In this document: positions 1 through 6,206 of the stretch, one piece after another
Position numbering within the stretch: the stretch's first letter is position 1
Layout of the letters: each line of letters opens with the position of its first letter
NCBI GenBank assembly: GCA_019312695.1
Contig: JAFDCT010000343.1
Coordinates: 1 to 6,206 of the forward strand
Origin: Deltaproteobacteria bacterium
GTDB lineage: Bacteria; Desulfobacterota; Desulfobulbia; Desulfobulbales; BM004
Direction: 5' to 3'
DNA: 6,206 nucleotides
Notes under the pieces: generated by a model
What the model saw: only the letters and a program-made list of their open reading frames with translations
Databases searched by the model: none
What the model was told of the DNA's origin: nothing
Position numbers and translations under genes: made by a program

Positions 1-640
<640 letters not shown>

Positions 641-667
641 TTTTGTGTCTTATTGTTCATACTATCC

Positions 668-700
668 GGGCCCGTTCATTCCTTTTAACGGGCCCTTTTT
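668..700 (+). terminator. Rho-independent terminator after ilvC
   Basis: A perfect 9-bp GC-rich stem (GGGCCCGTT at 668-676 with AACGGGCCC at 687-695) encloses a 10-base loop and is followed by five T at 696-700. It begins 27 bases after the ilvC stop codon and should end that transcript. The gene at 797 would then need its own promoter. Confidence 0.93.
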
Positions 701-712
701 GTTCACTTGAAA

Positions 713-764
713 CTTCAGGGATGCTTCAGATAGATAGATTATTGAAAACATGGAACGGAAGCAT
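713..764. repeat. Short direct and inverted repeats upstream of the small CxxC gene
   Basis: CTTCAG occurs twice in direct orientation (713-718 and 724-729), 11 bases apart start to start, about one helical turn. ATGCTTC at 721-727 is perfectly complementary to GAAGCAT at 758-764, with 30 bases between. AGAT is repeated three times at 728-739. The block lies between the ilvC terminator and the gene at 797, so it could be a regulator site or a leader-RNA stem. No clear -35/-10 pair was found: TTGAAA occurs at 707 and at 742, but neither has a good -10 at normal spacing. The repeats are seen directly; the role is inference, and chance is possible at these lengths. Confidence 0.35.
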
Positions 765-796
765 TTCATACTGTATTCGACTTGTACCGAAACACC

Positions 797-1084
797 ATGA
801 AGCTTGATGTTAAAAGGTTAGGCTGCCAGGTCTGCGGCACAGAAATCCCGCCAGGCGGCGTCTTTTATATCGGCCGAACGGAAATTATCTCCGGCTCGGA
901 CGGTATTCTTCCTGATACAGGTGAATCAAGTGAGAACATTATTGAAAAGGCCCTGCAAGAGATAACAATGGTAAAAAACGAACAGGAACTCATGGAAGAG
1001 GTCTATCAGGAACTCAGGATTATTCTATGCGGACAATACCGCATTCTTTACCGGGATAAAATTCTTGATATGATCAAATACTGA
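797..1084 (+). CDS. Small uncharacterised protein with one CxxC motif
   Basis: This is a 95-residue soluble protein of unknown function. Near the N-terminus it has a Cys-x-x-Cys pair (Cys10, Cys13 in LGCQVCGTEIPPGG), as in small zinc-ribbon or knuckle proteins. A middle part (about 45-75) is rich in Glu and probably helical, and a later segment, EEVYQELRIILCGQYR, has a single Cys78. In a four-cysteine zinc site the second pair would be expected here, but the position three residues after Cys78 is Tyr81. No signal peptide or membrane segment is visible. I chose the ATG at 797; a TTG at 782 in the same frame would add five residues. Neither has a recognisable Shine-Dalgarno sequence. The gene stands alone after the ilvC terminator and converges with the HD-domain gene, 14 bases away. 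Coding is supported by the cysteine motif and a plausible protein composition. It could also be a degrading copy of a longer-conserved family. Confidence 0.7.
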   Translation: MKLDVKRLGCQVCGTEIPPGGVFYIGRTEIISGSDGILPDTGESSENIIEKALQEITMVKNEQELMEEVYQELRIILCGQYRILYRDKILDMIKY

Positions 1085-1098
1085 AAGAAGGAGCTATT

Positions 1099-2070
1099 TT
1101 AGTCTTCCTTCCGGAGAATATTGCCTGATTTACGGCGCGCCGCCTCTGCGAGATTGTCTCGCTTTAGTTTCTGATAGATGGATTTGGGCTCCTGCAGAAT
1201 CTTTTTAAGGAATTCGCGTTGATTTTCAAGAGAGATGGTATAGAGATTTTCAGTTATACCCCAGCGAGATTTAAAGTGGGGGACCATGAAGTGGCTGGTA
1301 TCGTCCAGGGTTTTTTCAAAGCGCTTGGCGCTGATTTTAAAAAATTCCAGGGTCTGGTTCAGGAAGTCAATTTCGTTTTTAAAGTTGCCCATGTCAGCTT
1401 CGCGGAATTCTTGGTAGAGAAAAAGGAGTTTTTCAAGATAAGTCCGGTCTGCCATCTGAGCAATAAGGTCTGCTGTGGCGAGTATTTTGCCGAGAAGTTC
1501 GATTTTGCCTGTTGAAAAATTGATGGCAGTGATATCTGCTAGAAGGTCAGTACACATGATCATGTCGCGCAGGTCTGAAATCTCCTGCGCACTCAGATGA
1601 AATATCCCTGAATGCTTGGCGACAAAATCCATACTGAGTAAAACATGTTCCGGGGTATACTTTGCACCTGTTCCTTCAGTATCATGTGATTCCTGTATCA
1701 TACCGGCATCATGCAGGAGGACGCCGGTAAGGCCAAGGACAATTTCACGGTCAGAGAAGCTTTCCCCGCTGAGCTGAGCACCGTGAAGCAGTCGGGCCAT
1801 AGCAAGGTAGGTGTCGGTAATATGACGTAGATTATGATAATCCGTATTACAGGACCGGTATCCAGGCATGTGGCCCTCGTAAAGGTTAACAGTAAATTGG
1901 AAAACCATGTGAACCGGTTCGAGGTCAAATGCCGGATTGATCAGGCCAAGGATATGAATAACCTCATTATGGACAGCCTCTGCGGAGTTCATATCAACGA
2001 GGGTTGAGAGCTGCCGCTTGTCAAAAATTTCCGTCTTGGAAGATGTCTTGTTACCCGGGATATGTGTCAT
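1099..2070 (-). CDS. HD-domain metal-dependent phosphohydrolase-like protein
   Basis: This is a 323-residue protein with no signal peptide or membrane segment, so probably cytoplasmic. The HD-superfamily ligands are visible in order: DYHNLRH (His79, Asn80, His83), LLHDAG (His120-Asp121), His142 in PEHVLL, and Asp201 in ATADLIAQ. The HNxxH signature resembles that of class I cyclic-nucleotide phosphodiesterases more than a typical HD-GYP or RelA/SpoT enzyme; no GYP motif is present. The family hydrolyses phosphomono- or diesters, often nucleotides, using one or two metal ions. The actual substrate cannot be read from the sequence. The region after about 230 is helical and charged, ends in a basic tail (RRKSGNILRKED), and matches no domain I recognise. 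The ATG at 2070 lacks a clear ribosome-binding site; Met27 is the next in-frame Met and also lacks one. The gene is transcribed divergently from the thioredoxin gene. The HD call is firm; the phosphodiesterase suggestion is tentative. Confidence 0.85.
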   Translation of the reverse strand: MTHIPGNKTSSKTEIFDKRQLSTLVDMNSAEAVHNEVIHILGLINPAFDLEPVHMVFQFTVNLYEGHMPGYRSCNTDYHNLRHITDTYLAMARLLHGAQLSGESFSDREIVLGLTGVLLHDAGMIQESHDTEGTGAKYTPEHVLLSMDFVAKHSGIFHLSAQEISDLRDMIMCTDLLADITAINFSTGKIELLGKILATADLIAQMADRTYLEKLLFLYQEFREADMGNFKNEIDFLNQTLEFFKISAKRFEKTLDDTSHFMVPHFKSRWGITENLYTISLENQREFLKKILQEPKSIYQKLKRDNLAEAARRKSGNILRKED

Positions 2071-2243
2071 ATTTTAAATTGCCGCAAGCTCATGGCTGTA
2101 TTATGAAATAATAAAACTATAGATTGAGAGAATCATTTAATATTAGACTATCACGGTCTGATGTATAACTATAGAGAGTTATGAGGTTATTTCCAAGGAA
2201 AAAGGCCAAAAGCAATTTATTTATTGATAATTAGAGTGTGAAT
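2071..2243. promoter_or_regulatory. AT-rich divergent spacer with candidate operator repeats
   Basis: This spacer must hold the promoters of both the HD gene (leftward) and the thioredoxin gene (rightward). It contains a 9-base direct repeat, AACTATAGA, at 2115-2123 and 2167-2175. The copies are 52 bases apart, close to five helical turns, so both would face the same side of the DNA. The second copy overlaps an inverted repeat with 6-base arms, ATAACT at 2165-2170 and AGTTAT at 2177-2182. A weaker inverted repeat, AGAC/GTCT, lies at 2145-2159. I could not find a convincing sigma-70 pair on either strand. The repeats are seen directly; that they bind a regulator is inference, and AT-rich DNA produces such repeats by chance. 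Confidence 0.4.
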
Positions 2244-2783
2244 ATGTTGAGAATTAAGAGTTATGATAGGTTGTTTTTATGCTTGCTTTTTCTTCTTTTT
2301 TTTCTTGTGGGCTGCGAAAACCTGGCAGGTCTGAAAAATGGCGTCAGGATGGAGATCGGTAAACCTGCTCCGGACTTCGCATTAATGGATGCAAGCGGCA
2401 ATACCTGGAAACTGTCGAGTTTGAAAGGCAAGGTTGTGTTCGTAAATTTCTGGGCCACATGGTGTAAACCATGCAGAGAAGAAATGCCTTCCATGGAGGC
2501 CCTGAACAAGGCTATGGTTGGAAAGCCTTTTCAGATGCTTGCCATTGTTTACAACGATGATCTCCAGATGGCGGACAGCTTTGCCAGGAGGCTTGATGCA
2601 ACCTTTCCGGTCCTTGCCAATCCTGGTCCGGAATTGACAGAGGCCTATATGATAACCGGAGTGCCGGAAACCTTTCTCATCGATGCTGACGGCATCTTGC
2701 GGCATAAGTTTATGGGGCCCTACAATTGGTACACTCCTGAGATGAGAAATCTTGTACAGGAGCTTTTCAACTCCCAGAATTGA
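2244..2783 (+). CDS. TlpA/ResA-like thioredoxin-fold lipoprotein
   Basis: This is a 179-residue thiol-disulfide oxidoreductase anchored outside the cytoplasmic membrane. A short basic N-terminus and a hydrophobic stretch (about 10-22, very rich in Leu and Phe) end in the lipobox LVGC, so Cys24 should be lipid-modified. The next residue is Glu, not the Asp inner-membrane retention signal, so outer-membrane sorting is possible. The redoxin domain starts at about 37 (IGKPAPDFAL). The active site is WCKPC (Cys74, Cys77), and the cis-proline loop GVPETFLID has Pro141 followed by Glu142, as in ResA and CcmG-type reductases. Such proteins usually keep periplasmic cysteines reduced, for example in cytochrome c maturation; no cytochrome gene is adjacent, so the partner is unknown. 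I chose the ATG at 2244 because AGAG at 2233-2236 lies seven bases upstream; a GTG at 2238 would add two residues. The family call is very sure; the target is unknown. Confidence 0.93.
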   Translation: MLRIKSYDRLFLCLLFLLFFLVGCENLAGLKNGVRMEIGKPAPDFALMDASGNTWKLSSLKGKVVFVNFWATWCKPCREEMPSMEALNKAMVGKPFQMLAIVYNDDLQMADSFARRLDATFPVLANPGPELTEAYMITGVPETFLIDADGILRHKFMGPYNWYTPEMRNLVQELFNSQN

Positions 2784-2818
2784 TATTCTAACTTGACCTG
2801 ACGGGATATTTTCTCTTC

Positions 2819-2852
2819 CTGCATGTGAGGCGGTATTTTTGACAGCATGCAG
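2819..2852. repeat. Inverted repeat (hairpin) between thioredoxin and DUF445 genes
   Basis: CTGCATG at 2819-2825 pairs perfectly with CATGCAG at 2846-2852 across a 20-base loop. It starts 36 bases after the thioredoxin stop codon. No T-run follows on either strand (the plus strand continues into an A-run), so it is not a classical intrinsic terminator. A TTGACA at 2839-2844 lies inside the loop and could be a -35 element for the DUF445 gene, but no matching -10 stands at 16-18 bases. Its role as processing site, attenuating hairpin or operator is open. Confidence 0.4.
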
Positions 2853-2932
2853 AGATAATCCAAGAAAAAAATATCGACTCTGAAGGATTGTCGGGGGCTC
2901 AAACAATTAATCCCTACTTACTGATTAAGACT

Positions 2933-2936
2933 GGAG
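2933..2936 (+). promoter_or_regulatory. Ribosome-binding site of the DUF445 gene
   Basis: GGAG seven bases before the ATG at 2944 fixes that start. It is the clearest Shine-Dalgarno sequence in the window. Confidence 0.75.
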
Positions 2937-2943
2937 CGTCATA

Positions 2944-3543
2944 ATGCTGCTGTATACTTTGCCGCTGATAGGCGCGCTTATCGGTTGGCTGACAAATTAT
3001 ATTGCCATAAAAATGCTTTTTCATCCAAGAAACGAGGTGAGAATATTTTTTATCCCGGTGCAGGGTGTTTTCCCCAAAAGACAAAAGGATCTCGCGCGTA
3101 AACTCGGGCATATAATTTCAGAAGAGCTGGTTTCTGTTGAAGATCTGACAACACACCTCAAGGAAAAGGCAACTTCGGAGGCAATTCTCAATCATATAGC
3201 CCAGCGCCTTGAAGAAGGCATCGCTTCCCGTCTGCCGCGGGCTTTTCCCATGTTGGCAATGTTCATGTCAAGTGATATGATAGAAAAAATCAAAGATTTT
3301 CTCCTTGGGCAGATCGGCAGCCTCAATGAAGAACTGATAGACAAATTAAGCTATGAACTTGAGGAAGAGCTTGATGTTCACAGAATTGTGGAGGAGAAGG
3401 TTGCTGCTTTTTCCACTGATAAACTGGAAGAGATCCTTTTTTCAATAATGCGGCGGGAATTCAAATTTGTGGAAATGATCGGCGCTGTTCTTGGTTTTTT
3501 GATAGGTGTGGCGCAGATACTGATACTGTCTTTGCCTTATTGA
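2944..3543 (+). CDS. DUF445 family membrane protein
   Basis: This is a 199-residue protein of the DUF445 (YheB/YjiN-like) family; its molecular function is unknown. The conserved N-terminal block is complete: a membrane segment with GALIGWLTNYIAIKMLFHPR (about 10-29), then GVFPKRQKDLARKLG (41-55). The middle part (about 56-170) is amphipathic, charged and helical. The family's C-terminal block follows, REFKFVEMIGAVLGFLIGVAQ (171-191), with a second membrane segment running to the last residues (180-198). Both ends therefore lie in the membrane, with the helical middle in one compartment; I cannot tell which. At about 200 residues it is a short, single-unit member compared with longer (about 400 residue) relatives. 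It lies 160 bases downstream of the thioredoxin lipoprotein on the same strand, too far to assume co-transcription. The family call is confident. Confidence 0.9.
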   Translation: MLLYTLPLIGALIGWLTNYIAIKMLFHPRNEVRIFFIPVQGVFPKRQKDLARKLGHIISEELVSVEDLTTHLKEKATSEAILNHIAQRLEEGIASRLPRAFPMLAMFMSSDMIEKIKDFLLGQIGSLNEELIDKLSYELEEELDVHRIVEEKVAAFSTDKLEEILFSIMRREFKFVEMIGAVLGFLIGVAQILILSLPY

Positions 3544-3701
3544 TTTTAATTTGCTTGTAAATGCAAGATTACCACTGCACTTTGATATTTCAAGAATTAT
3601 TCACGACTGAAAAGAGATCAGCAGGAATTGAGAGTTTGTTCAACCTTCTTTGATCAAGCATAAATTTTATAGCTGAGGGCCAGGGGAGAGCTGTAAAGAA
3701 C
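3544..3701. other. Convergent spacer, no feature recognised
   Basis: This 158-base spacer lies between the convergent DUF445 and DctQM genes, where transcripts from both sides should end. Only very short complementary arms (four bases, such as CTTG/CAAG at 3554-3567) and an 8-base palindrome (TTGATCAA, about 3649-3656) are present. None forms a GC-rich stem with a T-run. Nothing supports a gene or a confident terminator. Confidence 0.5.
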
Positions 3702-5732
3702 TTATGTTTTCATTCTTAATTTCTGCTGGATGATAACCGCGCCATAAATGAACAGGCCGATGGGAAAAAGCCAATACCTGTATGCCTGATCAACATTGAA
3801 GAGTGTTCCGAGACCACCGGGGTGGAAAAGGATAAAGGCGGCGGCCAGAAAAAAAGGGATTTCGTAGAACCGGATTTTAGTCAAACACCAGCCTTGGGCA
3901 AAATTTTCAAAGGCAGACATGCCGACCAATGCCATGCTGAAGATAAGCAGGCCCTGAGGCCAGTTGTTGATGTTGTGCAGGATCAGGTCCGGATTGAAGA
4001 CAAACATGAAAGCAATCACCGAGGTACGGATATCGTAGAGAAAACCCTGGATACCTGTAGGGATCGGTGCGGACCCGGCTATGGCGGAGGCGGCATAGGC
4101 GGCCAGTCCGACAGGCGGGGTATCATCCGCCAAAATACCAAAATAGAAGCAGAACAGGTGGGCTGCCATTATGGGGATGACAAAATTAAAGAGCCCACCT
4201 ACTTCTACAATGATCGGCGCAGTGAGCGATGCCATGACGATATAGGTGGCGGTAGTTGGCAGACCCATTCCCAACAAGAGGCTGGCCAGGGCCGTGATGC
4301 CCAGGAGAATATAAATATTGCCCATGGCGATCGTTTCGACAATCTGGGCGATCATGCCGCCAATGCCCATGTTTACAACGCCGACGATGATGCCGGCTGC
4401 TGCGCAGGCGAGAGCCACTGATATCATATTCTTAGATCCCTGAATCATGCCAGAACCGATGATGATGACCGCGTGTTTAAGTCCGACAAGGAAACCAGAT
4501 TGAGCACGATGGGCGCGGCGGATCTCCTGAAAGAAAATTATTGCAACCAGCACCAAGATTGATCTGAAGGCGGCCTGCTCCGGGGAGTGCCGCAGGATTA
4601 CCAGTTCATAGAGCAGGACAGCCAGAGGAACGAGGTAATGCAAGCCTTCCTTGAGAGTCAGGAAAAACCTGGGGATGTCAGGGGCGGCTAAGCCTTTGAT
4701 CCCCAGTTTGCTGGCCTCAAGGTGGGTGATGCAGAAGAGGCCGAAGTAGGAAACAAGGGCTGGAATGACCGCTGCCTTGACCACATCAAGGTAGGGGACG
4801 TTGACATACTCTGCAATGATGAAAGCGGCAGCGCCCATAATCGGCGGCATGAGCTGGCCGTCCGTACTTGATGCCACCTCAACTGCTGCAGCTTTTTCAG
4901 CTTGATAGCCGATTTTTTTCATAAGGGGGATGGTGAAAGGCCCGGTGGTAACAATATTGGCGATGCTTGAGCCTGAGACCAGCCCGGTTACACCGCTTGA
5001 CAGAACTGCGGCTTTAGCCGGACCGCCCTTGTATTTGCCGAGAATAGACAGGGCAAGGTTGGTGAAGAACCGGCCGGCGCCAGCCTTATCCAGCAGCGTA
5101 CCGAGTAACACGAACAGATAGACAATGGAGGCGGAAACACCCAGAGGGATGCCGTAGATACCCTCGGTGGAAAGCGTGATGTTGCTTATGTATTTACGGA
5201 TCGATACGCCTTTGAAGGCGAAGAGATCCGGCATGAATGGCCCCAAGAAGACGTAGGCAGTAAAGAATAGGGCAATGATGGGAAGCGCCGGGCCGATGAC
5301 ACGCCTGGCAGCCTCCAGCAGCAGAAGGACCAGGATGGTACCGGCTACCAGGTCTCTTGTAATGGGGGCCCCGGCCCTGAGGGCCAGCCCGGTGTAATCA
5401 AAGATAATGTAAAGCGCGGCCATTGAGCCGGCCACGGCCAAGATATAGTCTATGCCGGGAATGCGATCATGAACCGACAGGACCCTGAAATATTTGTGCT
5501 GACGTTTAAGGCTGGGGGCCAGAAGGAAAATTAAAGCCATGGCAAAAGCCAGGTGGATGGCCCTTACCTTGGTGGAATCGAGCACCAGAAAGCCGGCCAG
5601 GGTCAGCTGAAACAGGGCCCAGGAAATGGCCAGCGTGCCTACCAGAATATTTTCATACAGGTTGAGACTGCGGACATCGCCGGTCTCGGTCTTCAGTATC
5701 TCTTCGGCAAACTGCTGATCAATAGTGCTCAA
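3702..5732 (-). CDS. TRAP transporter fused permease (DctQM, 4TM/12TM type)
   Basis: This is a complete 676-residue inner-membrane permease in which the small DctQ-like and large DctM-like subunits are fused, as is usual for TAXI-type TRAP systems. After a short cytoplasmic N-terminus (conserved-looking ETGDVR at 16-21), the Q-like part forms membrane helices from about residue 28. The M part shows family motifs in order: SGSSIANIVTTGPFTIPLM (253-271), ASSTDGQLMPPIMGAAAF (288-305), GMGLPTTATYIVMA (488-501) and ILADDTPPVGLAAY (533-546). The Gly/Ser/Thr/Pro-rich loops correspond to the sodium and substrate sites of DctM proteins. The permease imports solute delivered by the periplasmic binding protein, driven by an ion gradient. 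The upstream gene is its TAXI binding protein; the gap from that stop codon is three bases. The start is TTG at 5732, without a nearby Shine-Dalgarno sequence. No other start fits before Met65, which lies inside a membrane segment. No frameshift is seen. Confidence 0.95.
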   Translation of the reverse strand: MSTIDQQFAEEILKTETGDVRSLNLYENILVGTLAISWALFQLTLAGFLVLDSTKVRAIHLAFAMALIFLLAPSLKRQHKYFRVLSVHDRIPGIDYILAVAGSMAALYIIFDYTGLALRAGAPITRDLVAGTILVLLLLEAARRVIGPALPIIALFFTAYVFLGPFMPDLFAFKGVSIRKYISNITLSTEGIYGIPLGVSASIVYLFVLLGTLLDKAGAGRFFTNLALSILGKYKGGPAKAAVLSSGVTGLVSGSSIANIVTTGPFTIPLMKKIGYQAEKAAAVEVASSTDGQLMPPIMGAAAFIIAEYVNVPYLDVVKAAVIPALVSYFGLFCITHLEASKLGIKGLAAPDIPRFFLTLKEGLHYLVPLAVLLYELVILRHSPEQAAFRSILVLVAIIFFQEIRRAHRAQSGFLVGLKHAVIIIGSGMIQGSKNMISVALACAAAGIIVGVVNMGIGGMIAQIVETIAMGNIYILLGITALASLLLGMGLPTTATYIVMASLTAPIIVEVGGLFNFVIPIMAAHLFCFYFGILADDTPPVGLAAYAASAIAGSAPIPTGIQGFLYDIRTSVIAFMFVFNPDLILHNINNWPQGLLIFSMALVGMSAFENFAQGWCLTKIRFYEIPFFLAAAFILFHPGGLGTLFNVDQAYRYWLFPIGLFIYGAVIIQQKLRMKT

Positions 5733-5735
5733 GGG

Positions 5736-6206
5736 TTATTGAATAAGCTCGGAATTGATATATTTTGTTAACCCTGCTTCTTTATAATACCTGAGCGCGC
5801 CTCTGTGGATCGGTGCTGAAAGGCCTTGCAGCATATTCTCTTTTGTCAAGACGCCATAGGCGGGGTGCAGTTTCTTGAACTCCTCAAGGTCGTCAAACAC
5901 CTCTTTGGTAATAGCGTAGACGATATCATCGTCCAGCTTGCTGGAGGCCACAAAGGTGGCCTTGACGCCTATGGACTGGACGTCTGCATTGTTCGTGGAA
6001 TTGGGGTAGAACTTGGCCGGGATGATCGCCCTGGCATAGTAGGAGTGTTTTTTCAGCAGTGCTTCAATGCCAGAGCCGCTGATGGGCACGATATTTACCT
6101 TTATACGGCCGGAGGTGGCCTCCTTGATATTACCATTCGGGTGACCGACCGTGTAGAAGAAGGCATCGATCTTTTCATCCTGCAGCAGACCGGGAGCCTC
6201 CACCGC
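5736..6206 (-). CDS. TAXI family TRAP solute-binding protein, C-terminal part
   Basis: The reading frame is open through the right edge and ends at TAA (5738-5736), giving the last 156 residues; the start and the expected export signal lie outside the window. A GTG at 6203 is an internal Val codon, not a start. TAXI features are visible (numbered from the edge): KIDAFFYTVGHPNG (12-25), IPAKFYPN (62-69), DIVYAITKEVFD (94-105) and the C-terminal IHRGALRYYKEAGL (133-146), where many relatives have HPGA. The protein should bind its solute in the periplasm and deliver it to the DctQM permease encoded immediately downstream. Known TAXI ligands include glutamate and 2-oxoglutarate-type carboxylates, but the specificity here cannot be read from the C-terminal half. 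It is the upstream gene of the TRAP operon. Family assignment is confident because sequence and context agree. Confidence 0.9.
   Translation of the reverse strand, partial: AVEAPGLLQDEKIDAFFYTVGHPNGNIKEATSGRIKVNIVPISGSGIEALLKKHSYYARAIIPAKFYPNSTNNADVQSIGVKATFVASSKLDDDIVYAITKEVFDDLEEFKKLHPAYGVLTKENMLQGLSAPIHRGALRYYKEAGLTKYINSELIQ

Noticed and set aside
1087..1111. Possible bidirectional terminator between the convergent genes (GAAGGA/TCCTTC)
   Set aside because: The stem is only 6 bp with a 13-base loop, the arms overlap the end of the HD gene, and no T-run follows in either direction.
1219..1515. 98-codon plus-strand frame inside the HD-domain gene
   Set aside because: It is antisense to the conserved HD protein; its protein has no motif and its composition is that of a shadow frame.
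2382..2906. 174-codon open frame on the minus strand across the thioredoxin gene
   Set aside because: It overlaps the conserved redoxin domain in antisense, and its translation has no known motif.
3671..3692. Possible terminator downstream of the permease (AGCT ends around a purine-rich core)
   Set aside because: Only four self-complementary bases pair at the ends, the core does not pair, and the T-run expected on the minus strand is weak.
3822..4421. 199-codon open frame on the plus strand inside the permease gene
   Set aside because: It lies wholly opposite the DctQM gene, whose protein is clearly conserved. The plus-strand product is Gly/Asp/His-rich with no recognisable domain, typical of an antisense shadow frame.
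5736..6203. GTG at 6203 as a true start of a short TAXI-like gene
   Set aside because: The frame remains open upstream to the window edge and the sequence begins in the middle of the conserved TAXI domain, so it is an internal Val codon of a longer gene.

Overview
The window reads as chromosomal DNA of an anaerobic, probably sulfate-reducing, Desulfobacterota-type (former Deltaproteobacteria) bacterium. This is an inference. It rests on a plant-like class II ketol-acid reductoisomerase, a TAXI-type TRAP transporter with a fused membrane subunit, a DUF445 protein, a lipoprotein thioredoxin, and base composition close to even by eye. No mobile element, phage gene, CRISPR array, tRNA or rRNA was seen.

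Layout. Positions 1-640 (+) hold the C-terminal 212 residues of IlvC, the acetohydroxyacid isomeroreductase of branched-chain amino acid synthesis. A strong intrinsic terminator follows at 668-700. A spacer with short repeats leads to a small uncharacterised Cys-x-x-Cys protein (797-1084, +). This converges, 14 bases apart, with an HD-domain metal-dependent phosphohydrolase-like gene (1099-2070, -). An AT-rich divergent spacer (2071-2243) with candidate operator repeats separates that gene from a membrane-anchored TlpA/ResA-like thioredoxin lipoprotein (2244-2783, +). After 160 bases comes a DUF445 membrane protein (2944-3543, +). The right 2.5 kb is a minus-strand TRAP operon: the C-terminal part of a TAXI solute-binding protein (5736-6206, open at the window edge), followed at once by a complete 676-residue fused DctQM permease (3702-5732).

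How the genes relate. The only clear functional unit is the TAXI-DctQM pair: the periplasmic binding protein captures an organic solute, probably a carboxylate, and the fused permease imports it using an ion gradient. The stop of the first gene and the TTG start of the second are in the same frame with one codon between them, which suggests translational coupling. The other genes look like independent housekeeping or uncharacterised units.

I did not find a convincing new biological system. The points most worth a second look are the in-frame TAXI/DctQM junction, the small protein with an apparently lost fourth cysteine, the HD protein with a phosphodiesterase-like HNxxH motif, and the repeats in the two spacers.
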